A DNA stretch of 64,000 nt from Clostridiales bacterium. Its GTDB lineage: Bacteria > Bacillota > Clostridia > Christensenellales > Pumilibacteraceae. The translations under genes were made by a program, and so were the position numbers. The stretch spans positions 1-64,000 of the forward strand of contig JAISMM010000090.1 of the NCBI GenBank assembly GCA_031276725.1, read 5' to 3'. Shown here in pieces: positions 1-10,051 of this stretch; within the stretch, counting starts at the first letter, position 1, and every line of letters starts with the position of its first letter. The notes below the pieces were generated by a model that had not been told where the DNA came from, did not search any database, and saw only the letters and a program-made list of their open reading frames with translations.

Positions 1-155
1 ACTCCGGACAAGTTTAGGCAACTTTAAGGCGCGTCTTTTTTGCCGTAAATTTTCTTCTTTTTTTGCCGATAGCGGTGCTATTGCCTGCAAAAACAAGTCA
101 ATTTCCGTCTAAAAAATCCCTCGCCTTAAACCCGCCCCGCTTATCCGGAGTTTTC
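1..155 (+). mobile_element. MITE-like element, copy 1 (5' end cut by window)
   Basis: This is the same 159-bp element seen whole at 62776-62934. The first four bases (GAAA) lie outside the window, and the right end closes with CTTATCCGGAGTTTTC. The ends are inverted repeats built on AACTCCGGACAAG, and the interior carries T-rich tracts around GATAGCGGTGCTATTGCC. It has no coding capacity. Its mobility is inferred from the five near-identical dispersed copies and the target duplication at the 41440 copy. Confidence 0.8.
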
Positions 156-220
156 CCTGACAATCTTAGGCGGCTTAAAGCCGCCACGCTATCGGGAGTT
201 TTTAACGGAGAGATATTACT

Positions 221-1495
221 ATGGATAAGGACATAACAACTTTGATAAAGAGCGGCGCGGCAAGCGGGCTTAAAGCGGTCGAGATACGCGACGGCGCGGT
301 CGACTGCCTTAAACCGCTCGTGGGCGGGCGGTTCGCGCTCGTCGTTTCGGACGAAAACTGCTTAAAGGCGGGGGCGTCCGCGCTTTCGCGTATCGGCGCG
401 TGCGAAACTCTCGTATTCCAAAAGGGCGTCCGCGCCGACGAGACCGCCGTCGAAACCGTCCGCCGCGCGCTCCTCGACGTCGAGGTCATAGTCGCGCTGG
501 GGTCGGGTACGATAACCGACATTTGCAGGTACTCGGCGGCCGCCGCAAATCTGCCGTTCATATCCGTTCCGACCGCGCCGTCTATGGACGGCTACGCCTC
601 GTCCTACGCCGCTATGCTTTTTAGCGGCACACGGGCGCCGTACCCGGCAAAATTCCCCGAGGCGATCGTAGCCGACACGCGCATACTTTGTTCCGCGCCG
701 CGCCGAATGATTACGGCGGGCCTAGGCGAGCTTTTGGGCGCGTATCCGCGTCTGTTAGATTGGAAGCTCGATTCGCTCATAAACGGCGGCGACTATTGCG
801 ACGAGGTCGCCGCGCTCGTCCGCGCCGCCGTCGAGGACTGCTTTAACACCCTTACGGCGGCAAACCTCTACGCGCCCGAGGGGGCGGGGGCGCTCGCAAG
901 GGCGCTTATTATATCGGGCGCGCGCGCAAGCGGCGTCAAAACGGGCGGGTCGGCGCGGCACATATCGCGCTATATCGAAATGCAAAGAATTTTCAAAAAA
1001 CGTCCCGTCCCTCTCTACGGCGAGGCGGTCGCCGTCGGCGCTCTTACCCTGTGCGGACTCTATCCGCTGGTGGCGGCGCGCGTGCGCTCGCGGATGAACA
1101 TAGCGGTTTCGTTTTCGCAAAAAATTTGGGAGCAAACGGTAAAGGAAAAGTACGGCCCCGCCGCGAGCAAATTAATCAAGTCGGAGCGGACGTTAAAGCG
1201 CAATTCCGGCGAAAAGCGCCGCGCGCGCATAAACAAGATATACGCGTCCGCGCCGCAGATTTTGGAGCATTTGACGGCCGACGCCGTTCCCGACGCCGTT
1301 TTGAACGCCTACGGGGCCTTGGGCGGCGTAACGGACTACCCGCAGCTTTCGCTTACGCTCAAAGACGTCAAGGACGCCGTTCTATACGCTAAGGAGCTTC
1401 GCGCCGTCTACACAATCCTGCAAATGGCGTCCGACCTTAACCTTTTGACGGGCTTCGCCGCCTCGCTCACCAAAAAAGAAAAGAGGGAATTATAA
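221..1495 (+). CDS. sn-glycerol-1-phosphate dehydrogenase-like protein (AraM/EgsA family), altered metal site
   Basis: A 424-residue member of the iron-containing alcohol dehydrogenase superfamily. NAD-binding signatures are clear: a GSGTITD loop (residues 94-100) and TAPSMDGYAS (118-127), both typical of AraM/EgsA G1P dehydrogenases, which reduce dihydroxyacetone phosphate. The start ATG follows GGAG at 206-209. The metal ligands known for the family look replaced. The Asp of the GLGD-LLGK motif is Glu (about residue 170). The EHxxSH motif reads ARHISR (245-250). The LHGE motif reads LYGE (265-268). Family membership is firm, but activity is doubtful, and this may be a repurposed or inactive paralogue. 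It stands alone, before the ppdK promoter. Confidence 0.8.
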   Translation: MDKDITTLIKSGAASGLKAVEIRDGAVDCLKPLVGGRFALVVSDENCLKAGASALSRIGACETLVFQKGVRADETAVETVRRALLDVEVIVALGSGTITDICRYSAAAANLPFISVPTAPSMDGYASSYAAMLFSGTRAPYPAKFPEAIVADTRILCSAPRRMITAGLGELLGAYPRLLDWKLDSLINGGDYCDEVAALVRAAVEDCFNTLTAANLYAPEGAGALARALIISGARASGVKTGGSARHISRYIEMQRIFKKRPVPLYGEAVAVGALTLCGLYPLVAARVRSRMNIAVSFSQKIWEQTVKEKYGPAASKLIKSERTLKRNSGEKRRARINKIYASAPQILEHLTADAVPDAVLNAYGALGGVTDYPQLSLTLKDVKDAVLYAKELRAVYTILQMASDLNLLTGFAASLTKKEKREL

Positions 1496-1565
1496 AAATA
1501 TACCAAAAAAACCGCAAAAATCCGCAAAGAGTTCCGCAAAGAGTTAAAAAAATTCTAAAAATCGG

Positions 1566-1595
1566 TTGCCAAAAGACCGCCTTGTGTGGTATAAT
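1566..1595 (+). promoter_or_regulatory. sigma-A promoter for ppdK
   Basis: A TTGCCA box (1566-1571), an 18-nt spacer and TATAAT (1590-1595), with a TGG extended -10 directly before it. It lies 42 nt upstream of the ppdK ATG, which has its own AAGGAG site at 1621-1626. Confidence 0.75.
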
Positions 1596-1637
1596 CATAA
1601 GGTTACAGCAAATATTTTTTAAGGAGAAAACAGTTAT

Positions 1638-4277
1638 ATGTCAAGAAAGTACGTTTTTATGTTTGAGGAGGGCAACGAAAAGCAGCGCGAGCTGCTCGGA
1701 GGCAAGGGCGCGAACCTTGCGGGAATGACCAACCTCGGCTTGCCGGTGCCTCCCGGGTTCACGGTTTCGACCGAGGCTTGCACCCGCTACTACGACGACG
1801 GCCGCAAAATCGGCGCGGATATCGAGGAGCAAATATTTATTTCGCTCGCCAAGCTCGAAAAGAAAATGGGCAAAAAATTCGGCGATCCGTCCGACCCGCT
1901 TCTCGTTTCGGTGCGCAGCGGCTCCCGCGCCTCTATGCCGGGAATGATGGACACCATTCTCAATTTGGGACTCAACGACGAATCCGTCGAGGGACTCGCA
2001 AAAAAGACGGGCAATCCGCGATTCGCCTACGACTCCTACCGTCGCTTTATACAAATGTTTTCGGACGTCGTTATGGAGCAGGAAAAAGCGGTTTACGAAC
2101 GTATTTTAGACGACATTAAGGGCAAGAAGGGCTATAAGAGCGACACGGATTTGACCGCCGACGACCTTAAAGCGATAGTAAAACTTTTTAAGGATAACTA
2201 CAAAAAGAATCAGGGCGCGGACTTTCCGCAGGACCCCAAGGTTCAGCTTATCGAGGCGACTAAGGCGGTGTTCCGTTCGTGGGACAACCCCCGCGCCAAC
2301 TCCTACCGCCGTATGAACGACATACCCTACAATTGGGGTACGGCGGTCAACATTCAGTCGATGGTATTCGGCAACAAGGGCGAAACGTCCGGCACGGGCG
2401 TGGCGTTCACGCGCAACCCCTCCACGGGCGAAAACAAGCTCTACGGCGAATATCTTATGAACGCCCAAGGCGAGGACGTAGTGGCGGGAATCCGCACCCC
2501 CAAGACTATCGACGATCTAAAACAACAAAATCCCGCGCTTTTCGAGCAGTTTGTCAAAATCACCCAAACGCTCGAAAAGCACTATAAGGATATGCAGGAT
2601 ATGGAGTTCACCATCGAGGAGGGCAAGCTCTATATGTTGCAAACGCGCAACGGCAAGCGCACCGCCAAGGCCGCGCTTAAAATTGCCGTCGACCTCGTCG
2701 GCGAAAAGATGATCGACGAGCAAAAAGCCGTTTTGATGATCGACCCCAAAAGCCTCGATTCGCTCCTTCACCCGCAGTTCGAGGCGGCCGCCCTCAAAAA
2801 GGAAAGCGGCGCCGTTATAGCCAAGGGCTTGCCCGCCTCACCGGGCGCGGCTTGCGGCAAAATAGCGTTCACGGCCGAGCGCGCGCAGCAAATGGCCGAA
2901 AAAGGCGACAAGGTTGTGCTTGTGCGGCTCGAAACCAGCCCCGAGGACATCGAGGGTATGTACGTGTCGCAGGGCATTTTGACGGCGCGCGGCGGTATGA
3001 CGTCCCACGCGGCGGTAGTCGCGCGCGGTATGGGCACGTGTTGCGTCGCCGGCTGTTCCGACATCGTCGTCGACGAGGAAAAGAAAATCTTAAAGGCGGA
3101 CGGCAAAACGTTTAAGGAGGGCGACTATATATCGCTCGACGGATCTACCGGCTACGTCTACGGCAAGGCGATAAACACCGTTCCCGCGTCGCTCTCGGGC
3201 GACTTCGGCACCATAATGCAATGGGCGGACAAGTACCGCGTTCTAAAAGTCCGCACAAACGCCGACACCCCCGCCGACACCGCCCGCGCGGTGGAGCTCG
3301 GCGCCGAGGGCATAGGTCTTACGCGCACCGAGCATATGTTTTTCGACGCCGACCGCATTACGGCGATGCGCGAAATGATTGTGGCAAAGACTGTCGCGGA
3401 GCGCGAAAAGGCGCTTTTGAAGCTCCTCCCCATGCAAAAGAAGGACTTTAAGGGAATCTACGAGGCGTTAGAGGGCCGACCCGCCACAATACGCTTCCTC
3501 GACCCGCCGCTCCACGAATTTTTGCCGCACACCGACGAGGAAATCGCCGCGCTTGCCAAGGATATGAAACTGACGTTCGACGAGCTTAAAGCGACGGTCG
3601 AATCGCTCCACGAATTTAACCCGATGCTCGGTCATCGCGGCTGCCGTTTGGCGGTAACGTACCCCGAAATCGCCGTTATGCAAACCCGCGCCGTAATCGA
3701 GGCGGCAATCGAGGTCAACAAGGAAAAGGGTCTTAACATAGTCCCCGAAATTATGATCCCGCTCGTGGGCGAGGTGAGGGAGCTTAAATACGTCAAGGAC
3801 TTCGTGGTAAAAACCGCCGACGAAATTATCGCGAAAAGCGGCGTCAAGCTGACCTATAAGGTCGGCACCATGATAGAGGTTCCCCGCGCGGCGATCACCG
3901 CCGACAAAATCGCCGAGGAAGCCGAATTCTTTTCGTTCGGGACTAACGACCTGACGCAAATGACGTTCGGCTTTTCCCGCGACGACGCCGGGAAATTCCT
4001 TAAAGACTACTACGAAAAGAAAATCTACGAGTCCGACCCGTTCGCGAAGGTGGACTTCGAGGGCGTGGGCGAGCTTATAAAGCTGGCGGTCGAAAAAGGC
4101 AAGCGCGTCCGCAAGGATATAAAGCTCGGCATTTGCGGCGAGCACGGCGGCGACCCCGCGTCGGTGGAATTTTGCCACAACGCCGGATTAAGCTACGTTT
4201 CCTGTTCGCCCTACCGCGTGCCTATCGCAAGGCTGGCGGCGGCGCAGGCTAATTTGCGCAATCCCCGCAAGGAATAA
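1638..4277 (+). CDS. ppdK: pyruvate, phosphate dikinase
   Basis: An 879-residue protein, the normal full length for bacterial PPDK, which interconverts pyruvate, ATP and phosphate with phosphoenolpyruvate, AMP and pyrophosphate in the cytosol. The N-terminal ATP-grasp part begins with the GGKGANLAGM motif. The central phosphohistidine domain carries GGMTSHAAVVARGMG, with the catalytic His at about residue 457. The C-terminal PEP-binding barrel ends with GICGEHGGDP, which holds the catalytic Cys. The start ATG follows AAGGAG by a few bases. In anaerobes the enzyme often runs glycolytically with pyrophosphate, and it would connect to the oxaloacetate/pyruvate decarboxylase set at 30.6-35.5 kb. 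It is apparently monocistronic. Confidence 0.97.
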   Translation: MSRKYVFMFEEGNEKQRELLGGKGANLAGMTNLGLPVPPGFTVSTEACTRYYDDGRKIGADIEEQIFISLAKLEKKMGKKFGDPSDPLLVSVRSGSRASMPGMMDTILNLGLNDESVEGLAKKTGNPRFAYDSYRRFIQMFSDVVMEQEKAVYERILDDIKGKKGYKSDTDLTADDLKAIVKLFKDNYKKNQGADFPQDPKVQLIEATKAVFRSWDNPRANSYRRMNDIPYNWGTAVNIQSMVFGNKGETSGTGVAFTRNPSTGENKLYGEYLMNAQGEDVVAGIRTPKTIDDLKQQNPALFEQFVKITQTLEKHYKDMQDMEFTIEEGKLYMLQTRNGKRTAKAALKIAVDLVGEKMIDEQKAVLMIDPKSLDSLLHPQFEAAALKKESGAVIAKGLPASPGAACGKIAFTAERAQQMAEKGDKVVLVRLETSPEDIEGMYVSQGILTARGGMTSHAAVVARGMGTCCVAGCSDIVVDEEKKILKADGKTFKEGDYISLDGSTGYVYGKAINTVPASLSGDFGTIMQWADKYRVLKVRTNADTPADTARAVELGAEGIGLTRTEHMFFDADRITAMREMIVAKTVAEREKALLKLLPMQKKDFKGIYEALEGRPATIRFLDPPLHEFLPHTDEEIAALAKDMKLTFDELKATVESLHEFNPMLGHRGCRLAVTYPEIAVMQTRAVIEAAIEVNKEKGLNIVPEIMIPLVGEVRELKYVKDFVVKTADEIIAKSGVKLTYKVGTMIEVPRAAITADKIAEEAEFFSFGTNDLTQMTFGFSRDDAGKFLKDYYEKKIYESDPFAKVDFEGVGELIKLAVEKGKRVRKDIKLGICGEHGGDPASVEFCHNAGLSYVSCSPYRVPIARLAAAQANLRNPRKE

Positions 4278-4319
4278 TGTGCGCGGTCAAGAACGGCGTT
4301 GATACGGGCTACGCTCGCC

Positions 4320-4510
4320 GAAACCGCCTCGGTTACGTACCTATGAAGTACGCGCCCTCGGCGAACCTCGCCTCTTTGACGGGCCGCGCTCCGGCGGGTG
4401 CTCGCCCTGCAAACGGCAAGCCGTTTGGCGGCTCGGCGGCGACTGTTGCCCGTCTGAACACCGTTCTTGACCGCGCGGCGGACGTTTGGGACGGCGCAAA
4501 TGCGTTGTGT
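4320..4510. repeat. degenerate copy of the long intergenic repeat
   Basis: The stretch from about 4367 (CCTCGCCTCTTTGACGGGC) through CAAACGGC...GCCGTTTG to CGGCTCGG matches, with many differences, the repeat found at 10871, 11093 and 23666. The 82-codon open frame lying over it (4277-4525) is better explained as the repeat being open by chance. It fills the gap between ppdK and dgt. Confidence 0.6.
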
Positions 4511-4559
4511 TGGTATGGGTGGTAAACACCCGATTTGCCGCCCTCTATAAAAAGATTAG

Positions 4560-5552
4560 ATGAATTACGTAGAACAAACACTAAAATTCGAGGACGAATT
4601 TCTTTCGGAATTCGCGACAAAATCGGCTAAAAGCAAGGGCCGCAAGACGCCGCTTGCCGCCGACGGACTCCGCACGGAGTTTCAGCGCGACCGCGACAGA
4701 ATTATACACTGCAAGGCGTTTAGGCGCCTTAAACACAAGACGCAGGTATTCTTGTCGCCCGAGGGCGACCACTACCGAACGCGCCTGACGCATACGTTAG
4801 AGGTCAGCCAGCTGTCGCGGACCGTGGCGCGCGCGCTAAGGCTCAACGAGGATCTTACCGAGGCGATCGCGCTCGGCCACGACCTCGGGCATACGCCCTA
4901 CGGCCACGGCGGCGAAAAGGCGCTTCAAGAGTTTACGCACTTTGAGCATAACGAGCAGTCGCTAAGAATGGTCGACGTACTCGAATACGACGGCAAGGGA
5001 ATGAACCTTACCTTCGAGGTGCGCGACGGCATACTCAATCACACCTCGCGCGGCAAGCCCGCCACGGCGGAGGGCGCGGTGGTCAGCTGGTGCGACCGCA
5101 TAGCCTACATAAATCACGACATCGACGACGCGGTCCGCGCCTCCGTCATAAAGGAGTCCGACATTCCGGACAAGTTCATATCGGCGTTCGGCGCCTCTAA
5201 CGGCAGGCGTATCAACAGTATGATTAGGGACATAATAGACAACAGCGTCTCAAAATCCGTTATACGCCCCTCGGACGCTTTTGCCGTCCTTATAGGGGAG
5301 CTGCGCGAGTTTATGTTCGAGAACGTCTACAAAAGCCCCGTCGCCAAGGCCGAGGAGCAAAAGGCGGTCGATATGATAAAGTTTTTGTACTCGTACTTTA
5401 TTAAGCGCCCCGACAAAATCCCCAAGCTGTTTTGGGACGTTAGCGGCACCGCCGAGCAGAGGGTATGCGACTATATTTCGACGATGAGCGACAATTTTGC
5501 GGTCAAGACGTTCGAGGATATTTACGTTCCCAAGAGCTGGAACAAGGTATAA
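4560..5552 (+). CDS. dgt: deoxyguanosinetriphosphate triphosphohydrolase-like HD protein
   Basis: A 330-residue HD-superfamily phosphohydrolase of the dGTPase type, which splits dNTPs into deoxynucleoside and triphosphate. Metal-binding residues are visible: HTLEVSQ after TRLT (His 78), the GHDLGHTPYGHGGE block (HD at 107-108), and a later CDRIAYINHDIDD block with a third metal-binding Asp. The length fits the short Firmicutes class that lacks the extra domains of E. coli Dgt. It is the first gene of a tight operon: dnaG begins 6 nt after its stop. The ribosome binding site is weak, and no confident promoter was found in the preceding repeat. Confidence 0.93.
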   Translation: MNYVEQTLKFEDEFLSEFATKSAKSKGRKTPLAADGLRTEFQRDRDRIIHCKAFRRLKHKTQVFLSPEGDHYRTRLTHTLEVSQLSRTVARALRLNEDLTEAIALGHDLGHTPYGHGGEKALQEFTHFEHNEQSLRMVDVLEYDGKGMNLTFEVRDGILNHTSRGKPATAEGAVVSWCDRIAYINHDIDDAVRASVIKESDIPDKFISAFGASNGRRINSMIRDIIDNSVSKSVIRPSDAFAVLIGELREFMFENVYKSPVAKAEEQKAVDMIKFLYSYFIKRPDKIPKLFWDVSGTAEQRVCDYISTMSDNFAVKTFEDIYVPKSWNKV

Positions 5553-5558
5553 AGAGGA

Positions 5559-7343
5559 ATGCGCGAAAACAACCTTGATTTTTACGACGAATTGCTGGCA
5601 AAAACCGATATCGTCAAGCTGATATCGGCATATACGCCGCTCACGCGCAAGGGCGCAACCTATTGGGGCTGCTGTCCGTTTCACCACGAAAAAACGCCGT
5701 CGTTCACCGTGTCGGATCAAAAGCAGGTTTACCACTGTTTCGGGTGCGGGGCGAGCGGCAACGCCATAACGTTCGTCAAAAATATCGAGAGCGTCGACGG
5801 GTCGGAGGCCGTTAAAATCCTCGCAAGGGCGGCGGGGTTAGAGGTTCCGTCCAACGTCCGCGGCGGCGGAGCGGACGGGCGCGCGGCGGCGGAAAAGCGC
5901 GAGCGGCTCCACGCGCTGTTACGCGAGGCGGCAATGCGCTACCACTCTAATCTGTCGACGCCCGCCGCCGCAAAGCACAACGAATACCTCGCCGCGCGCG
6001 GAATCGATAAGGAGCTTATAACAAAGTTCGGACTCGGCGCGTCGGTCTCGGGGAGCGACGTAATTATCCACCTAAAATCGAAGGGCTTTACCGAGTCCGA
6101 AATGAAAGAGGCGGGCATCGCCGAAAACAAGGCGGGCAATTGGTACGACGTGTTTTACGACCGCCTTATGTTCCCCATAATCGACGCGTTCGGCTCCGTT
6201 TCGGGCTTCGGCGGCAGAACGCTCAAGCCCGACCCGGACTTTGCCAAGTACCGCAACACCTCGCAAACGCCCGTATTCGATAAATCCCGCCTAATCTACG
6301 GCGCGAACCTCCTAAAAAAGCGCAAGCAGCGGTCGGGACTCGATTATATAATCGTCTGCGAGGGCTATATGGACGTAATCGCGCTCCACAAGGCGGGCTT
6401 CGACACGGCGGTCGCGAGTATGGGAACGGCGTTGACGTTCGCCCAAGCCAAGCAGCTAAAAAACTTTTGCGGCCGCGTCTATATCAGCTACGACGGCGAC
6501 GCGGCGGGTCAAAAGGCGACCCTGCGCGGGCTCGATATTTTGGCGTCGGCGGGTCTTAACGTCAAGGTCGCGGGTATGCCCGACGGACTCGACCCCGACG
6601 ACGTTATCAAAAAGCGCGGGCGCGAGTTTTACGCGGGACTCTTAGCGAACGCCTCGACGCTCACGGCGTTCAAGATCGAAACGCTCAAAAAAAGCTTCGA
6701 CCTTACCGCGCCCGACGAAAAGTCGAAATTCGCGGTCGAGGCGGTCAAGGTAATCAAGTCGCTCGAAAACCCCGTCGAACGCGAGGAATACCTGTCGCTC
6801 GTTCAAAAATACACGGGCTACTCGATGGCGTCGCTATTAAGCCAAGCCGGCATAACCGACGCCGCCGCCCCGGCCGCGCCCCCCGTACCGCCGCCGCCCG
6901 CAAAGCCCAAAACGGACGGCGGCTCCAAGGACGCCAAGGCGAGGTTGTTCGTGCTTGCCTGCCTTGCCGACGACGCGCCGTTTGTAGACTACGCCGAGGA
7001 CTTTAATTCCCTCTTTTGCGGCGAGGCGGAAAAAACGCTGTGCGAATACTTCTTGCAAAACAAGGCGCAAAACGCAAAAAGCGCCGCGCCGCTTTACAAC
7101 CTTGTTTCGGACGAACAGCGTGAGCTTTTAGACGCCGCGTTAAACTACGAATTTATGGCGGGCGACGGCGCCGAAAAATACGCCGACTGCGTACGGATTC
7201 TAAAAATCGGCGCGATAGAAAAAAAGAAAAACGACCTTGCGGAGCTGTTCGGCAAAACGAACGATCTGCAAATACTAAAACGTATTAACGAGCTTGACGA
7301 AAGACTCTTAAAGGAAAAAAACGGCGGTAACGAAAATGAGTAA
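5559..7343 (+). CDS. dnaG: DNA primase
   Basis: A 594-residue primase that makes RNA primers at the replication fork. The N-terminal CHC2-type zinc finger is intact (C39-P-F-H-H, then HCFGCG, C60 and C63). The middle holds the TOPRIM core, with the conserved Glu in [11 protein letters not shown] and the acidic pair in [12 protein letters not shown] Pro/Ala-rich linker (about residues 430-450) precedes a helical C-terminal part that probably binds the replicative helicase. It sits between dgt and rpoD as in other Firmicutes macromolecular-synthesis operons, and its 3' end overlaps rpoD by 8 nt. Confidence 0.97.
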   Translation: MRENNLDFYDELLAKTDIVKLISAYTPLTRKGATYWGCCPFHHEKTPSFTVSDQKQVYHCFGCGASGNAITFVKNIESVDGSEAVKILARAAGLEVPSNVRGGGADGRAAAEKRERLHALLREAAMRYHSNLSTPAAAKHNEYLAARGIDKELITKFGLGASVSGSDVIIHLKSKGFTESEMKEAGIAENKAGNWYDVFYDRLMFPIIDAFGSVSGFGGRTLKPDPDFAKYRNTSQTPVFDKSRLIYGANLLKKRKQRSGLDYIIVCEGYMDVIALHKAGFDTAVASMGTALTFAQAKQLKNFCGRVYISYDGDAAGQKATLRGLDILASAGLNVKVAGMPDGLDPDDVIKKRGREFYAGLLANASTLTAFKIETLKKSFDLTAPDEKSKFAVEAVKVIKSLENPVEREEYLSLVQKYTGYSMASLLSQAGITDAAAPAAPPVPPPPAKPKTDGGSKDAKARLFVLACLADDAPFVDYAEDFNSLFCGEAEKTLCEYFLQNKAQNAKSAAPLYNLVSDEQRELLDAALNYEFMAGDGAEKYADCVRILKIGAIEKKKNDLAELFGKTNDLQILKRINELDERLLKEKNGGNENE

Positions 7344-8610
7344 AACAATAACGAAAAACGTGTTGACAAAGGAAATGGAAAAGGCGCTAAAAAAGTTTAT
7401 CGACGGCGCGAAAAACGGAGCGGTTACTATGGAGGCGCTCACGGTTAAGTTCGCCGACGAGCTTAGCGCCGACGCCGACCAAATGGACGAGGTTTTTAAG
7501 GCGTTGCAGGACAAAAAAATCAGCGTCGTCAAAAAACCGAATAAGGTCGAATTGTCCGAAAAAATTCAAAAGGAAATTAAGCGGCTCGTACTGCTCGGTA
7601 AGTCGCGCGGCCATTTGACGTACGACGAGGTGGGCGAAAAGCTCGCGGTGGAGTGCGAGGCGAACGCCGACCAAATGGAGGAAGTCTTTAAGATTTTGGC
7701 CGAGAACGGCGTCGAGGTCAAGAACACGCAGATCGACCTAAAAACCGACGAATCGCTCGAAAAAATCATCGGCAGCGAAATCAATATCGACGACCCCGTA
7801 AAGGTCTACCTTAAAGACATAGGCAAGGTGCCGCTCCTTAATATGGACGAGGAAATCGTTCTGGCGCAAAAAATGGCGGTGGGCGACGACTCCGCCAAGG
7901 AGCGGCTCAGCGAGGCGAATCTGCGCCTTGTGGTGTCGATCGCAAAGCGCTACGTGGGGCGCGGAATGCAGTTTTTGGATCTTATTCAGGAGGGCAATTT
8001 GGGTCTTATGAAGGCCGTCGAAAAGTTCGACTACACAAAGGGCTTCCGGTTTTCGACGTACGCCACGTGGTGGATACGCCAAGCCATCACGCGGGCGATC
8101 GCCGACCAAGCCCGCACCATCCGCATACCCGTCCATATGGTCGAAACCATCAACAGACTGATACGCGTCCAAAGATATTTGGTGCAGGAGTACGGCCGCG
8201 ACCCCACGCCGGAGGAAATCGCCGTCGAAATGTGCCTGACCGTCGAGCGCGTGCGCGAAATTCAGCGCATAGCCCTCGACCCCGTGTCGCTCGAAACTCC
8301 GATCGGCGAGGAGGAGGACAGCCATTTGGGCGACTTTATCGAGGACGTCGGCGCGTCCGCCCCCCAGGACGCCGCCGCCACGACCCTGTTAAAGGAACAC
8401 CTTTTGACGATTTTAGACACGCTTACGCCGCGCGAGGAAATGGTTTTGCGCCTTCGCTACGGCATCGACGACGGCCATCCCCGCACGTTGGAGGAGGTCG
8501 GCAAGGAGTTCAGCGTAACGCGCGAGCGCATACGTCAAATCGAGGCCAAGGCGCTCCGCAAGCTGCGCCACCCCTCGCGCAGTAAAAAATTAAAGGACTA
8601 CATCGATTGA
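7336..8610 (+). CDS. rpoD: RNA polymerase primary sigma factor, with two region 1.1-like domains
   Basis: A 424-residue sigma-70 family housekeeping factor. Regions 1.2 to 4.2 are complete: [11 protein letters not shown], then the region 2 core [35 protein letters not shown] and [13 protein letters not shown], and finally the region 4 helix-turn-helix ending in [18 protein letters not shown]. Region 2.4 and 4.2 residues match a factor that reads TTGACA/TATAAT, in agreement with the promoters seen across the window. The N terminus has two successive copies of a region 1.1-like helical domain (about 11-60 and 70-125), each containing a DADQM or [10 protein letters not shown] motif, where one is usual. 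Translation probably couples to dnaG by overlap. Confidence 0.97.
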   Translation: MSKTITKNVLTKEMEKALKKFIDGAKNGAVTMEALTVKFADELSADADQMDEVFKALQDKKISVVKKPNKVELSEKIQKEIKRLVLLGKSRGHLTYDEVGEKLAVECEANADQMEEVFKILAENGVEVKNTQIDLKTDESLEKIIGSEINIDDPVKVYLKDIGKVPLLNMDEEIVLAQKMAVGDDSAKERLSEANLRLVVSIAKRYVGRGMQFLDLIQEGNLGLMKAVEKFDYTKGFRFSTYATWWIRQAITRAIADQARTIRIPVHMVETINRLIRVQRYLVQEYGRDPTPEEIAVEMCLTVERVREIQRIALDPVSLETPIGEEEDSHLGDFIEDVGASAPQDAAATTLLKEHLLTILDTLTPREEMVLRLRYGIDDGHPRTLEEVGKEFSVTRERIRQIEAKALRKLRHPSRSKKLKDYID

Positions 8611-9233
8611 ACGCGCGTATACAAGCGGCCGCGTCGCTCGTCGGCCCCTGCGAAATTTTTGCCGACATCGGCTGCGACCACGGCTATCTGTCGCGTACGG
8701 CGCTCCTTTTGGGCCGCTGCAAAACCGCCTACGCCTGCGACGTCGCCCCAAAGCCGCTCCAAAAGGCGCGGGAGCTTTTGCAAGGCTTTTCAAACGCGGA
8801 GTTTTACCTTAGCGACGGCTTTAAGGGCCTGCCTAAAATGCCGTCCGAGGCGGCGGTTTGCGGTATGGGCGGGCGCGAAATAATCCGCATTATAGACGGC
8901 GCCGTTTCGCAAGGGTTTTACCCCGCCCTCGTATTACAGCCGCAAAACTACGCGGCGGGGCTGCGGGCGTTCCTATGTAAATCCGGCTACCGCATAACGG
9001 GCGACCTCGTGATTTTTGAGCGCGGCCGCTACTACGATATAATAAGGGCCGAACGGGGCGAGGGGAGTCTTGAACCCGTCGAGCTTGCGTGGGGCGCGTT
9101 CTGCAAAACAAAAAGCCCGCTTTTATTGCAAAGACTGCTTTACGAAAAGGCTAAAATTCAAGGCTATTCGCAAACGGAGCAAAACCACGCTAAACTAAAA
9201 CTTATAGAGGAGGCGCTTAAATGGCAACTGTAA
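8607..9233 (+). CDS. trmK: tRNA (adenine(22)-N1)-methyltransferase
   Basis: A 208-residue class I SAM-dependent methyltransferase of the TrmK/YqfN family, which methylates N1 of A22 in tRNA. The SAM-binding motif [12 protein letters not shown] lies at about residues 18-29, and the CGMGGREI motif typical of TrmK is present near residue 88. The start codon is TTG at 8607, overlapping the rpoD stop (TTGA). It overlaps nif3 by 13 nt. Position directly after rpoD is the usual Firmicutes arrangement. Confidence 0.92.
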   Translation: MNARIQAAASLVGPCEIFADIGCDHGYLSRTALLLGRCKTAYACDVAPKPLQKARELLQGFSNAEFYLSDGFKGLPKMPSEAAVCGMGGREIIRIIDGAVSQGFYPALVLQPQNYAAGLRAFLCKSGYRITGDLVIFERGRYYDIIRAERGEGSLEPVELAWGAFCKTKSPLLLQRLLYEKAKIQGYSQTEQNHAKLKLIEEALKWQL

Positions 9234-10027
9234 ACGAGGTGTTAGGGCTTATCCGCGGCTTCGCCCCGGAGGAGTACGGCTACAAAAAGGAGTACGACAA
9301 TATCGGGCTTATGGTCGGCGACGGCTCCGACGAGGTTACGAGGGTGGTTTGCTGTCTCGACGCGACTACCGCCGTAATCAACGAGGCGGTTAAATTGCAG
9401 GCGAACCTTATAATCAGCCACCATCCGCTCATTTGGAACCCGCTAAAAAGCGTTACCGCCGACACCGTCGACGGCAAAAGAGTGCTGTTGGCGGCGCGCA
9501 ACGGCATAAATATCTACGCCGCCCATACGAATCTCGACTTTACGCGCGACGGAATCAACGAATATCTCGCAAACGCGATCGGGCTAAGGAACGTCGTCCC
9601 GCTCGATCCCTATATATCGGCGGAGCTCGGGTTCGGGCGCGTGGGGGACTTGTCCAACAAGGTGTTCTGCTCGGTCTTAAAGGGCGAAATCGAGAGTATA
9701 TTAAAGGATAACCACGTGCGCATAATCGGCGAGCCGCTAACGCAAATAAAGCGCGTCGCCGTAATAAACGGCGGGGCGGGCGGCGACACGGCGTATATCG
9801 ATATGGCGAAGGCGGCGGGCGCGGACTGCCTTGTTACGGCGGACGTTCGCCACCACGTGGCGGTCTACGCCTACGAGCGGGGCTTAACGGTTATAGAGCC
9901 TCAGCACTTTAACACGGAGTACGTTTATATAGCGCGGCTCGTCCAAATTTTGCGGCTCGAAGCCAAATCGAGCAAGCTCAATATCGAAATCGTTCAGGCG
10001 GCGTCCGAAACCAACCCGAGATTTTAA
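9221..10027 (+). CDS. Nif3-like dinuclear metal centre protein
   Basis: A 268-residue NIF3/DUF34 family protein, often labelled GTP cyclohydrolase 1 type 2; its real substrate is not settled. The metal-binding His pair SHHPLIW (about residues 66-72), a further His in AAHTNLDFT and the C-terminal DVRHHVAVYA block are all present, so the two-metal site looks complete. It lacks the central inserted domain of the longer homologues. It starts inside the end of trmK, the conserved neighbour order in Firmicutes. Confidence 0.9.
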   Translation: MATVNEVLGLIRGFAPEEYGYKKEYDNIGLMVGDGSDEVTRVVCCLDATTAVINEAVKLQANLIISHHPLIWNPLKSVTADTVDGKRVLLAARNGINIYAAHTNLDFTRDGINEYLANAIGLRNVVPLDPYISAELGFGRVGDLSNKVFCSVLKGEIESILKDNHVRIIGEPLTQIKRVAVINGGAGGDTAYIDMAKAAGADCLVTADVRHHVAVYAYERGLTVIEPQHFNTEYVYIARLVQILRLEAKSSKLNIEIVQAASETNPRF

Positions 10028-10051
10028 CGCGGCGCAAAAAAAGGAGATTTT

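Noticed and set aside
755-1135. 126-codon minus-strand open frame inside the first gene
   Set aside because: Antisense shadow of the glycerol-1-phosphate-dehydrogenase-like gene with no independent signals.
3468-4178. 236-codon open frame on the minus strand inside ppdK
   Set aside because: It is antisense to a fully conserved gene; such long antisense frames are common in this GC-rich codon usage.
4277-4525. 82-codon open frame after ppdK
   Set aside because: It overlays a degenerate copy of the intergenic repeat and has no ribosome binding site of its own or recognisable domain.
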